24,896 bases of DNA from GCA-2697345 sp049602715. Its GTDB lineage: Bacteria; Pseudomonadota; Alphaproteobacteria; Rhodobacterales; Rhodobacteraceae. Each line of letters starts with the position of its first letter. Position 1 is the first letter of the stretch. The notes beneath the pieces were generated by a model. That model saw nothing but the letters and a program-made list of their open reading frames with translations. It ran no database searches and was not told the origin of the DNA. This document shows, piece by piece, positions 15,460-22,789 of the stretch. The stretch lies in assembly GCA_049602715.1 (NCBI GenBank), contig JBMYRX010000030.1:1-24896 (forward strand). The letters run 5' to 3'. Made by a program: the position numbers and the translations under genes.

Positions 15460-16680
15460 ATGTCTAAACCAAAAAAAGTTGTTCTTGCTTATTCCGGAGG
15501 ATTGGATACCTCGATTATTTTGAAATGGCTCCAAATTGAATATGGATGTGAGGTAGTTACATTTACAGCTGACCTGGGTCAGGGAGAAGAATTAGAACCG
15601 GCTAGAAAAAAAGCTGAGCTTTTAGGCATAAAACCGAAAAATATTCATATCGAAGATATTAGAGAAGAGTTTGTGAAAGATTTTGTGTTTCCTATGTTCA
15701 GGGCGAATGCAGTTTACGAGGGGCTTTACCTATTGGGAACTTCGATAGCCAGACCACTCATCTCCAAACGATTAATAGAAATTGCAAAAGAGGTTGGCGC
15801 TGACGCTATTGCGCATGGAGCAACTGGAAAGGGAAATGACCAGGTTCGGTTTGAGTTATCTGCATACGCACTTGACCCAGAGATTAAAGTTATTGCTCCG
15901 TGGCGAGAATGGAATCTCTCTAGTCGAACAAAACTGATAGAGTTTGCTGAAAAGCATCAGATACCAATTGAAAAAGACAAGAGAGGTGAAGCACCTTTTT
16001 CAGTAGATGCGAATCTACTACACACGTCCTCCGAAGGCAAAGTTTTGGAGGATCCTGCGGTTGAGGCTCCAGATTATATATATCAGCGGACGTCTTCTCC
16101 AGAGGATGCCGTGGATCAACCTGAATTTGTTGAGGTTGGTTTTTCTAAAGGGGATGCAGTTTCTATAAACGGAGTAAAATTGTCACCGGCCACTTTACTT
16201 ACTCAGTTGAATACCATTGGGGGTAGGCATGGCATCGGCCGTTTAGATTTAGTTGAAGGCCGTTTTATAGGTATGAAATCCCGTGGCGTTTATGAGACTC
16301 CAGGTGGAACAATCCTTTTGGAAGCTCATCGAGGGATTGAGCAAATTACCTTAGATCGAGGTGCGGGTCACTTAAAAGACCAATTAATGCCGCAATATGC
16401 CGAATTGATTTATAATGGTTTTTGGTTTAGCCCGGAAAGAGAAATGCTACAGGCGGCGATTGATAAAAGCCAAGAATATGTTTCGGGTACTGTTAGATTA
16501 AAACTATATAAGGGTATAGCCCGAACAGTCAGTCGTTGGTCAGAGTACTCGCTCTATTCTGAAGATCACGTTACCTTCGAAGACGATGCTGGTGCTTATG
16601 ATCAAAAGGATGCGGCTGGTTTTATTAAACTTAATGCCCTGAGACTTAGATTGCTAGCGACAAGAAATAATCGAAAATAA
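15460..16680 (+). CDS. argG: Argininosuccinate synthase
   Basis: Catalyses ATP-dependent joining of citrulline and aspartate to argininosuccinate, the penultimate step of arginine synthesis. It is cytosolic and a tetramer in known members. It is 406 residues from ATG 15460. The PP-loop ATP motif AYSGGLDTSI (10-19) opens the protein, followed by EVVTFTADLGQGEE. AHGATGKGNDQVRFE (about residues 116-130) and SPEREMLQAAIDKSQEYV are further signatures. ATG 15460 was chosen over ATG 15427, 15442 and 15454, because GGAG (15449-15452) lies 7 bases before it and homologues begin at about MSKPKKVVLAYSGG. The gene is convergent with the sulfotransferase-like gene, with only 9 bases between the stops. Confidence 0.97.
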   Translation: MSKPKKVVLAYSGGLDTSIILKWLQIEYGCEVVTFTADLGQGEELEPARKKAELLGIKPKNIHIEDIREEFVKDFVFPMFRANAVYEGLYLLGTSIARPLISKRLIEIAKEVGADAIAHGATGKGNDQVRFELSAYALDPEIKVIAPWREWNLSSRTKLIEFAEKHQIPIEKDKRGEAPFSVDANLLHTSSEGKVLEDPAVEAPDYIYQRTSSPEDAVDQPEFVEVGFSKGDAVSINGVKLSPATLLTQLNTIGGRHGIGRLDLVEGRFIGMKSRGVYETPGGTILLEAHRGIEQITLDRGAGHLKDQLMPQYAELIYNGFWFSPEREMLQAAIDKSQEYVSGTVRLKLYKGIARTVSRWSEYSLYSEDHVTFEDDAGAYDQKDAAGFIKLNALRLRLLATRNNRK

Positions 16681-16689
16681 TGAAGACTA

Positions 16690-17394
16690 TTAAATTATGA
16701 TTTTATTGCTGATAAGTCGTTCATAAAAAGGCATCGCACACTCATAGACCTTTTTTAAATGGCCAGGTAGAGATTGTATGGAGGTTTCGGACGAGCTAAA
16801 ATTAGTACTTAAGTGAGCGGTATTATACCAGTGCTGCCCCCAAATCCCCTCATTTTTATGACCTCCTTTAGGCCATGACAGCATAGAGGGCTCAAATTTC
16901 AGATCTAGATAATTACAAATTTTGTTTAAAGCTTTTTCTGGGTGCTTTAAAATATCACTACTTTCAATAATAAAGCCTCCCAACTCTTCGTATATTCGAA
17001 GCTGTTGAATGAAACCTATATCATTTAGGGTGGGGTTTTCACGCTTTTTATCATAGCTACTAATTACACGTGCTGGATGTCTGACTAGAAAAATATTCTT
17101 ACAACTCTTCGCCCAATTCAGTGAAACCTCATCCAAAATATGGTTGCAAATTAGCTTAATATATAAATGTTCTTTTTTTTGAGGGATAGGCTTATCAAAG
17201 CTGTTGATTACTACTTTAAAGCTTTTTGGTTGAGAGTTTAAGATTTTATCTCTCATAGGGTGATCAAGCTTTGTCTCTTGTAAATACGCGGCGTAAAAAG
17301 GCTCGTCGATAATAGCAGTATCAGATCGGGACGCAAAACTATACATCATCGCAGTTGACAAGTTTCGGGGTCCTGACCAGGAAGCTATTTTCAT
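16690..17394 (-). CDS. Sulfotransferase-like P-loop protein
   Basis: A 234-residue protein with sulfotransferase family features. An N-terminal beta-strand and loop, ASWSGPRNLSTAM (residues 3-15), correspond to the 5'-phosphosulfate-binding loop. A later IFLVRHPARVISSYDKKRE (about 99-117) corresponds to the 3'-phosphate-binding motif of PAPS-dependent sulfotransferases. The usual lysine of the first loop is not present, so PAPS use is not proven. There is no signal peptide, so it is cytosolic. Its ATG overlaps the stop of the aminotransferase gene (ATGA), indicating coupled translation. As I recall, plant proteins annotated as branched-chain aminotransferase-like fuse a similar N-terminal domain to a class IV aminotransferase, which would support joint function. 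Substrate and reaction are unknown. Confidence 0.75.
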   Translation of the reverse strand: MKIASWSGPRNLSTAMMYSFASRSDTAIIDEPFYAAYLQETKLDHPMRDKILNSQPKSFKVVINSFDKPIPQKKEHLYIKLICNHILDEVSLNWAKSCKNIFLVRHPARVISSYDKKRENPTLNDIGFIQQLRIYEELGGFIIESSDILKHPEKALNKICNYLDLKFEPSMLSWPKGGHKNEGIWGQHWYNTAHLSTNFSSSETSIQSLPGHLKKVYECAMPFYERLISNKIII

Positions 17395-18299
17395 TTTAGC
17401 TGTTCATTTATCAGTGAAGTATACAATTTTCTAATTTCTGTTGTAATAGGGCCCATTTTGCCTGAACCAATTGTTCTACCATCAATTGAAGATACGGCCG
17501 TTTGTGCGCCAAAAGTTCCTGTTAAAAATGCCTCATCTGCACTGTAGGTGTCTACAAGACTAAAATTCTTCTCAAATACTTTTATATTATTACTCTTGCA
17601 AATCTCAATAACCTTTCCTCGAGTAATTCCATTCATACAATAATCTCCTGTAGAGGTCCAAACTGCTCCTTTTTTCACTATAAAAAAATTACAGGCATTT
17701 GTTGTATTCACAAACCCATTTATATCTAACATCAAGGCTTCATCAGCGCCCGCTTTTTCAGCTGCAATACAGGCTAGTACGCAATTTAACTTAGAATGTG
17801 AATTTAATTTTGGATCTTGCGACATTGGCAAGCCACGAATATGAGGAACTGTCGCTAATCTTATAGGCCTAGCTATTTGTGGTTTAGAGTGTTCCATAAT
17901 TATTACAAAAGTGGGTCCGGATTGGCTTAATGAAGGATGTTGGAAGGGTCGTATCTTAATTCCTCTAGTTATCATTATTCTGGCGTGAGCATCAGTTTCA
18001 ATATTATTACTTAAACGGGTTTTTTCTAATGCCTTCAGTATTCCTTCTGCATCATAGTCCATGTTGAGGTCGATTGCTTTAGCCGCTGAAAAAAGCCTTT
18101 CCATATGCTCATGAAAAAAAACCCATTGTCCATCATAGAGCCTTAGACCTTCCCAAACACCATCTCCCAACATGAAGCCGCTATCAAATACACTAACTTT
18201 GGCATCTGATTTTTTAATAATATCACCATTTACGAATATTTTAATCGACTCATTTCTTAAATCTTCTTCTGCCTGGTGGGTCGTTACGGTAAGCGTCAT
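17391..18299 (-). CDS. Class IV aminotransferase, unusual active site
   Basis: PLP fold-type IV enzyme (branched-chain/D-amino acid aminotransferase and ADC lyase superfamily), 302 residues, cytosolic. The N-terminal domain has VFDSGFMLGDGVWEGLRLY (37-55), the family's dimer and substrate loop. The probable Schiff-base lysine is K170 in NSHSKLNCVLA; K164 is the alternative. In the segment NGFVNTTNACNFF, the residue aligned with the PLP-nitrogen glutamate of IlvE (E192 of the ilvE product at 2315-3184) is T199, so the usual glutamate is missing. The ending is typical: DEAFLTGTFGAQTAV. ATG 18299 has GGAG about 8 bases upstream. It is the middle gene of yggT, aminotransferase, sulfotransferase-like, with an 18-base gap before it and a 4-base overlap after it. 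Databases often call such proteins branched-chain or D-amino acid aminotransferase; I would not assert a substrate. Confidence 0.85.
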   Translation of the reverse strand: MTLTVTTHQAEEDLRNESIKIFVNGDIIKKSDAKVSVFDSGFMLGDGVWEGLRLYDGQWVFFHEHMERLFSAAKAIDLNMDYDAEGILKALEKTRLSNNIETDAHARIMITRGIKIRPFQHPSLSQSGPTFVIIMEHSKPQIARPIRLATVPHIRGLPMSQDPKLNSHSKLNCVLACIAAEKAGADEALMLDINGFVNTTNACNFFIVKKGAVWTSTGDYCMNGITRGKVIEICKSNNIKVFEKNFSLVDTYSADEAFLTGTFGAQTAVSSIDGRTIGSGKMGPITTEIRKLYTSLINEQLK

Positions 18300-18317
18300 A
18301 TCACGTCTCCAAAAGGT

Positions 18318-18608
18318 TTAATTTATAAAAAAATCAATATTATTATTTAAGATAATTTCTATCGCATAGAGGCACACAAGCGCTATTAATGGGCTTAAAT
18401 CCAATGTTCCCATTCGAGGAAGAAACCTTCTAATAGGATTATAGATGGGTTCAAGTATTTGATTAAGTCCGAGCCATATCTGAGCTACGAGTCTTTGACG
18501 TAGGTTCAATATTTGGAAACTAATGAGCCAACTCATTATAAAGTGTAAAATTATTAGCATCCTAAGCGCTCCGATAATTAGCATAATTATTTGATATATT
18601 GACGTCAT
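18318..18608 (-). CDS. YggT family membrane protein
   Basis: A 96-residue integral membrane protein of the YggT family. It has two hydrophobic segments (about residues 3-30 and 68-90) and the typical inner sequence QILEPIYNPIRRFLPRMGTLDLSPLI (about 50-75), shown here as LEPIYNPIRRFLP then LDLSPLIALV. The start is ATG 18608, with GGGAG 9 bases upstream. An in-frame ATG at 18668 would add 20 hydrophilic residues, and I consider it less likely. The family is widespread; roles in cell shape, division or osmotic tolerance have been proposed in several bacteria, but none is firmly general. It lies 18 bases before the aminotransferase gene on the same strand, so the two are probably co-transcribed. 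Confidence 0.88.
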   Translation of the reverse strand: MTSIYQIIMLIIGALRMLIILHFIMSWLISFQILNLRQRLVAQIWLGLNQILEPIYNPIRRFLPRMGTLDLSPLIALVCLYAIEIILNNNIDFFIN

Positions 18609-18737
18609 ATTTAAATGCTCCCAAAAATACTTTGATCTAGATTTACTGTTACAAATAGAGCTGTGCAAGTCGATGGTTGCTATTAAGATTGGGAATTAAG
18701 CCTAGATACTAAATAACTTTATACATAAGATATAAAT

Positions 18738-19268
18738 ATGTACCCATTTTTTCGAATAGTGAAAGAACTTGTTCTACACGGTAAGCCTAATAGTCAGCCG
18801 CTATTTCAGGAGTATGTCTCACATCATTTGTGTTGGCCGTGGGATCTAGATGTGTGGTTAGAACTTAACAATGGAAGAACTTTGACGATTTTCGATCTTG
18901 GTCGAGTACCTTTGGTTAGGCGTGTAGGTCTTCACAGTATACTAAAAAAAAATAATTGGATTTTTACTGTAGCAGGCTCGTCTATTAGGTATCAAAGAAA
19001 GATATCAGTATTTGATAAATTAAAAATGCACTCCCGTATTGTAGGTTGGGATAATCGTTTTTTATATGTAACCCAAACAATTTTAAGATCTGGAACGCCA
19101 ACAACAAATGTTTTAATTCGAGTCGCTATAGTAAGTAACCAGGGTATAGTTAATCCTGAAAAAGTTATTCATGATCTTGATAATAAAATAGTGAAGCCGA
19201 ACCTTCCAGTTTGGATAAAAAAGTGGGCAGATAGTGAAAAATCGAGACCATGGCCACCAAGTTATTAG
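18738..19268 (+). CDS. Acyl-CoA thioesterase-like hotdog-fold protein (4HBT_2/THEM6 type)
   Basis: A 176-residue protein with the signature of hotdog-fold thioesterases of the 4HBT_2 type: CWPWDLDVWLELNNGRTLT, with the acidic and double-Asn positions of the active-site helix, followed by IFDLGRVPLVRRVG. The middle (KISVFDKLKMHSRIVGWDNRFLYV) alternates as beta-strands of a hotdog sheet. Such proteins hydrolyse acyl-CoA or act on acyl carriers; the acyl chain is unknown. There is no signal peptide or membrane segment. ATG 18738 lacks a strong ribosome-binding site; the upstream sequence is A/T-rich. The C-terminus ends RPWPPSY, a pattern I remember from Rhodobacterales homologues. It diverges from yggT and sits 27 bases before the MFS gene on the same strand. 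Confidence 0.8.
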   Translation: MYPFFRIVKELVLHGKPNSQPLFQEYVSHHLCWPWDLDVWLELNNGRTLTIFDLGRVPLVRRVGLHSILKKNNWIFTVAGSSIRYQRKISVFDKLKMHSRIVGWDNRFLYVTQTILRSGTPTTNVLIRVAIVSNQGIVNPEKVIHDLDNKIVKPNLPVWIKKWADSEKSRPWPPSY

Positions 19269-19295
19269 TATAATCAATTATTGGAAAAAACTGGC

Positions 19296-20666
19296 ATGCG
19301 TTATAAAAAACTAAATAAACGTCTTTTCGGTTGGATAATGTTTGACTGGGCTACTCAGCCTTATGCAACATTATTGCTGACGTTTATTTTTGCGCCATAT
19401 TTTTCTGAAATTGTTATAGATAAGAAAATTGGTCTCGGTGTTACGGATTATATCGCAAAAGCGGAAGCTCAAAGTCTTTGGGGTCTTGGATTGACTATTT
19501 CGGGTTTAATTGTTGCATGTTTTGCACCAATTCTAGGAACTATGGCTGACTCTTCTGGTAGGCATAGAAGGTATATTGCATTCTTTTCAGTATTATATAT
19601 TTTGGGTGCTGGTGGACTTTGGTTGGCTATTCCTGAAACATTTAATATTGTTTTAGTCCTTGGCTTTTTTATAATTGGCCTCGTAGGAATGGAGTTAGCG
19701 ACTATTTTTATAAATTCTTTTCTTCCAACGTTAGGGGCACCTGAGGAGATTGGTCGTATATCTGGAAACGGCTGGGCTATAGGCTATGTTGGTGGACTAG
19801 TAGCCCTAGCCTTAGCACTTTTATTTTTTGCCGAAAATAAGCAGGGCTTAACAGTATTAGGAAAAAGTCCAGCTTTTAGTTTAAATGCGGAACTAAGAGA
19901 GGGAACAAGAGCTATAGGACCTTTAAGTTCATTATGGTTTGCATTCTTTATGATACCATTTTTTTTATTCGTCAGACAGAATAATACAAAAAGAACTGAG
20001 ATATCAATTTATGAAGCATCAAAAAAAATTATTGCTACTTTTAGAAAGCAAAAGATAAATCGAAATCTATTTACCTTTTTACTCTCATCAATGTTTTATC
20101 GAGATGCATTAAATGCGATTTACTCCTTTGGTGGATTATATGCATATGGAGTCCTGGACTGGACGGTTACTGACATAGGGTTGTTTGGTATTTTGGCTTT
20201 AGTTTTTGGTGCACTTTTTTCTTGGTTAGGTGGAATTGCGGATAGTCGGTTTGGGCCTGATGCCGTAATCAAAGTGGCTATTTTATGTCTAATATTCGCT
20301 ACACTATCAATTGTAATGATTACACCCGAAACTGTATATGGCTTTAACGTCCCTAAAACAAATTTGTCTGGTTCCCTTACGGTCTCTGATGTTTCATTTT
20401 ATTTTTGTGGTGCCTTAATAGGAGGAGCAGGTGGAGTACTTCAGTCCGCATCTAGGACTATGGTTGTGGTTCATTCAGAAAGTTCTAAAGTTACTGAGGC
20501 TTTTGGGTTTTATGCTTTCTGTGGAAAGGCAACAGCATTTTTGGCACCATTAATGATATCGATTGTTACATACATATCCCATAGCCAAAGGATCGGTGTA
20601 CTTCCGATAATCTTTTTATTTATTGTGGGGTTTATTTTATTAACTTTCTTGAAAAAAGCTAGCTAG
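19296..20666 (+). CDS. MFS transporter, UMF1/Atg22-like
   Basis: A 456-residue polytopic inner-membrane protein, with about twelve hydrophobic segments, resembling the UMF1 branch of the major facilitator superfamily (fungal Atg22 family, TC 2.A.1.24). The N-terminal RLFGWIMFDWATQPY is the characteristic opening. The first loop has GTMADSSGRHRRYI (MFS motif A-like), and a second charged loop, GGIADSRFGPDAVIK, lies in the C-terminal half. The substrate is unknown; amino-acid efflux is known for Atg22 but cannot be transferred. ATG 19296 was chosen over TTG 19281, because GGAAA (19283-19287) lies 8 bases before it. The gene lies 11 bases upstream of mepA. The stop TAG occurs within GCTAGCTAG. 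Confidence 0.88.
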   Translation: MRYKKLNKRLFGWIMFDWATQPYATLLLTFIFAPYFSEIVIDKKIGLGVTDYIAKAEAQSLWGLGLTISGLIVACFAPILGTMADSSGRHRRYIAFFSVLYILGAGGLWLAIPETFNIVLVLGFFIIGLVGMELATIFINSFLPTLGAPEEIGRISGNGWAIGYVGGLVALALALLFFAENKQGLTVLGKSPAFSLNAELREGTRAIGPLSSLWFAFFMIPFFLFVRQNNTKRTEISIYEASKKIIATFRKQKINRNLFTFLLSSMFYRDALNAIYSFGGLYAYGVLDWTVTDIGLFGILALVFGALFSWLGGIADSRFGPDAVIKVAILCLIFATLSIVMITPETVYGFNVPKTNLSGSLTVSDVSFYFCGALIGGAGGVLQSASRTMVVVHSESSKVTEAFGFYAFCGKATAFLAPLMISIVTYISHSQRIGVLPIIFLFIVGFILLTFLKKAS

Positions 20667-20677
20667 GATTTTTCTTT

Positions 20678-21544
20678 ATGAAATTTTTGAAAATTATTTT
20701 ATTTATTCTTTCCGCTTTAAGCCTCTCCGGAAATAGTGTTCTTAGTGCTGATTTCGCTAAAAATCTCTTTGGCGTACAAACTAAAGGCTCAAGTGGTTCT
20801 GCTGACCCTATTGGATCATACGCTAAAGGTTGTGCGGCTGGATTAATACAATTGCCGCAAACAGGGGAATCTTGGCAGGCTATGAGGTTATCAAGGAATC
20901 GCAATTGGGGTCATCCGGATTTAATAGAAGCAGTAAAAAGCTGGAGTAAAAAAGCTAAATCATATGGCTGGGGGGGTCTATATATAGGGGATATTTCGCA
21001 ACCTCGAGGAGGTCCGATGCTAACAGGACATAAATCCCATCAAATAGGTTTAGATGTAGATATTTGGTTAAAGCCAAAGCCTTATATATCTTTAAGTAGA
21101 TCTGAACGGGAAACAATTCCACCTCTATCGATGTCAAAATTAAGAGGTGCTCTAGTAAACGATAATTGGACTGAAACTCATCACAAGGTACTTAGAGAGA
21201 TTTCTAAAGATGAAAGAGTTGCAAGAATTTTTATTTTCCCAGGTGCAAAAGTTAAAATGTGTAGAGAGGAAAAAGGGGATAAAAACTGGCTGAGGAAAGT
21301 TCGTCCTTGGTGGGGCCATAATTATCATATACATGTCAGATTAAAGTGCCCTGATGGTGCTTATCAGTGTCAAGACCAATATCCCCCACCCATAGGCGAC
21401 GGATGTAATTATGCAGAAAACTGGGTAAGAAAAATATTTAACCCTCCACCTTTAACAAGGAAAAGACCAATATTTAGGCCACAGCCAGAACTTATATTGG
21501 CTGATCTACCGAAATCATGTGTTTCCGTTTTAACCGATGAGTAG
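20678..21544 (+). CDS. mepA: Penicillin-insensitive murein endopeptidase
   Basis: Periplasmic zinc metallopeptidase of family M74 that cleaves the D-alanyl-meso-diaminopimelyl cross-links of peptidoglycan. It is 288 residues. A signal peptide (residues 1 to about 24, hydrophobic core then VLSA) is predicted with cleavage near A24. The catalytic region contains GHKSHQIGLDVDIW with zinc ligands H121 and D128, and HNYHIHVRLKCP with the third ligand H219. Cysteines (C52, C195, C224, C231, C243) are placed to form disulfides, as in E. coli MepA. ATG 20678 has only a short A/T spacer after the MFS stop, so it is probably co-transcribed. The 66 bases after it hold a probable dapD promoter. Confidence 0.94.
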   Translation: MKFLKIILFILSALSLSGNSVLSADFAKNLFGVQTKGSSGSADPIGSYAKGCAAGLIQLPQTGESWQAMRLSRNRNWGHPDLIEAVKSWSKKAKSYGWGGLYIGDISQPRGGPMLTGHKSHQIGLDVDIWLKPKPYISLSRSERETIPPLSMSKLRGALVNDNWTETHHKVLREISKDERVARIFIFPGAKVKMCREEKGDKNWLRKVRPWWGHNYHIHVRLKCPDGAYQCQDQYPPPIGDGCNYAENWVRKIFNPPPLTRKRPIFRPQPELILADLPKSCVSVLTDE

Positions 21545-21545
21545 A

Positions 21546-21574
21546 TTGCAACACTCTAAACACCAGTTTATACG
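21546..21574 (+). promoter_or_regulatory. Putative sigma70-type promoter for dapD
   Basis: TTGCAA (21546-21551) and TATACG (21569-21574) are separated by 17 bases in the gap between mepA and dapD. Each matches four of six consensus bases. The sites are 37 to 65 bases ahead of the dapD start. This was matched by eye in an A/T-rich gap; activity is unproven. Confidence 0.3.
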
Positions 21575-21610
21575 AATACCATAAGAATTATAGACGAAAA
21601 GGAGTTTACC

Positions 21611-22438
21611 ATGTCTAATTTAGAACTTGAAAAATCAATAGAAGCTGCGTGGGAAATTCGAGACCAAATTACAGCATCGACAGCTGGAGGCGTCAGAGAA
21701 GCTATAGAGGAAACTTTGGCTGCGCTTGATACGGGCGTTTTAAGAGTAGCTGAGAAAAAAAATAATGGAGATTGGATTGTAAATCAGTGGGCGAAAAAGG
21801 CAGTACTTTTAGGTTTTAGAATTCAAGATATGGAAGTACAAACTGGTGGACCTCAAAATAGCACATGGTGGGATAAAGTTGATAGTAAATTTAAAGGTTG
21901 GGGTAGTAGTGACTGGAATAAGGCAGGATTTAGAGCGGTACCTAATTGCGTTGTAAGAAAATCTGCATACATAGCACCCGGGGTTGTTCTAATGCCTTCC
22001 TTTGTAAATTTAGGAGCGTTCGTGGATGAAGGGACTATGGTAGATACTTGGGCTACAGTTGGCTCATGTGCCCAGATTGGAAAAAATGTACATCTATCCG
22101 GCGGTGTTGGAATTGGCGGTGTTCTAGAACCTATGCAAGCAGGTCCAACAATTATAGAGGATAATTGCTTTATTGGTGCACGCTCTGAAGTGGTTGAAGG
22201 CTGCATCGTGCGTGAAGGTTCTGTGTTGGGCATGGGCGTGTTTCTTGGTCAATCTACTAAAATTATAGATAGAGAAAGTGGCGAAGTGTTTTACGGTGAA
22301 GTCCCTCCCTATTCAGTAGTTGTGGCTGGATCAATGCCCTCAAAAAATAATGTAAATTTGTATTGTGCCGTAATTGTAAAAAGAGTTGATGAAGGCACTC
22401 GATCAAAGACCGCCATAAATGAACTTCTGAGAGATTAA
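21611..22438 (+). CDS. dapD: 2,3,4,5-tetrahydropyridine-2,6-dicarboxylate N-succinyltransferase
   Basis: Succinyl-CoA-dependent enzyme of the diaminopimelate/lysine pathway that succinylates tetrahydrodipicolinate. It is a cytosolic trimer, 275 residues, the usual length. The N-terminal helical domain is followed by left-handed beta-helix hexapeptide repeats from about residue 115 to 230 (for example GVVLMPSFVNLGAFVDEGTM, then VGSCAQIGKNVHLSGGVGIG). The acceptor-site signature VDTWATVGSCAQIG and the C-terminal GEVPPYSVVVAGSMP are both present. ATG 21611 has an AAGGAG ribosome-binding site 7 bases upstream, the strongest in the window. It is the first gene of dapD - unknown - dapE, two successive pathway steps apart, and likely has its own promoter. 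Confidence 0.97.
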   Translation: MSNLELEKSIEAAWEIRDQITASTAGGVREAIEETLAALDTGVLRVAEKKNNGDWIVNQWAKKAVLLGFRIQDMEVQTGGPQNSTWWDKVDSKFKGWGSSDWNKAGFRAVPNCVVRKSAYIAPGVVLMPSFVNLGAFVDEGTMVDTWATVGSCAQIGKNVHLSGGVGIGGVLEPMQAGPTIIEDNCFIGARSEVVEGCIVREGSVLGMGVFLGQSTKIIDRESGEVFYGEVPPYSVVVAGSMPSKNNVNLYCAVIVKRVDEGTRSKTAINELLRD

Positions 22439-22450
22439 CTCAAAATTCAT

Positions 22451-22780
22451 ATGAAAAAATTAAAAAGAAAAAGTAAACAATCTGTTTATACGCTCCTAAT
22501 AGAGGTAGGGCGAAAGGATGGAGATGGATTACCTAGCGACTCCACGGGGGCAGCTTTAATGTGTTATTCTTCTGGGGTTAACGAAGAAGAAGCTGTACGT
22601 GAAGCCACTACTCTTATTAAAAAAGTAGGTCTGGCGCCATTAAACATAACTGGTTACGGTAGTTTAGATGAACGGCTTTCTGAAGGTCATGATATTTCAG
22701 AGGATGAACGGGGACTTATAGCCAGGGCACTAGATGAAAATGCTGTCATAGTATCTCAAACTACCGCGTTTTATAATTGA
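22451..22780 (+). CDS. Small conserved-type protein between dapD and dapE, unknown function
   Basis: I do not recognise a named domain in this 109-residue protein. It is hydrophilic, with no signal peptide or membrane helix. A basic N-terminus (MKKLKRKSK) leads into YTLLIEVGRKDGDGLP, then an alpha-beta pattern (EEEAVREATTLIKKVGL) and an acidic stretch, GHDISEDERGLIARALDEN. It lies 12 bases after dapD and 9 bases before dapE, so it is almost certainly co-transcribed with both. I recall similar unnamed proteins at the same place in Rhodobacterales genomes, which suggests a conserved function tied to the succinylase lysine pathway or merely co-expression. There is no clear ribosome-binding site before ATG 22451. 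Codon use looks like that of its neighbours. Confidence that it is a real gene is high; its function is unknown. Confidence 0.85.
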   Translation: MKKLKRKSKQSVYTLLIEVGRKDGDGLPSDSTGAALMCYSSGVNEEEAVREATTLIKKVGLAPLNITGYGSLDERLSEGHDISEDERGLIARALDENAVIVSQTTAFYN

Positions 22781-22789
22781 AGGGATAAA

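Noticed and set aside
18609..18737. Gap between yggT and the thioesterase-like gene, scanned for promoters
   Set aside because: Only weak -35/-10-like pairs were found on either strand, none better than expected in A/T-rich DNA.
21853..22233. Open frame of 126 residues on the minus strand inside dapD
   Set aside because: It is antisense to a hexapeptide-repeat gene with a clear ribosome-binding site, and its sequence has no recognisable domain; it is a shadow of the real gene.
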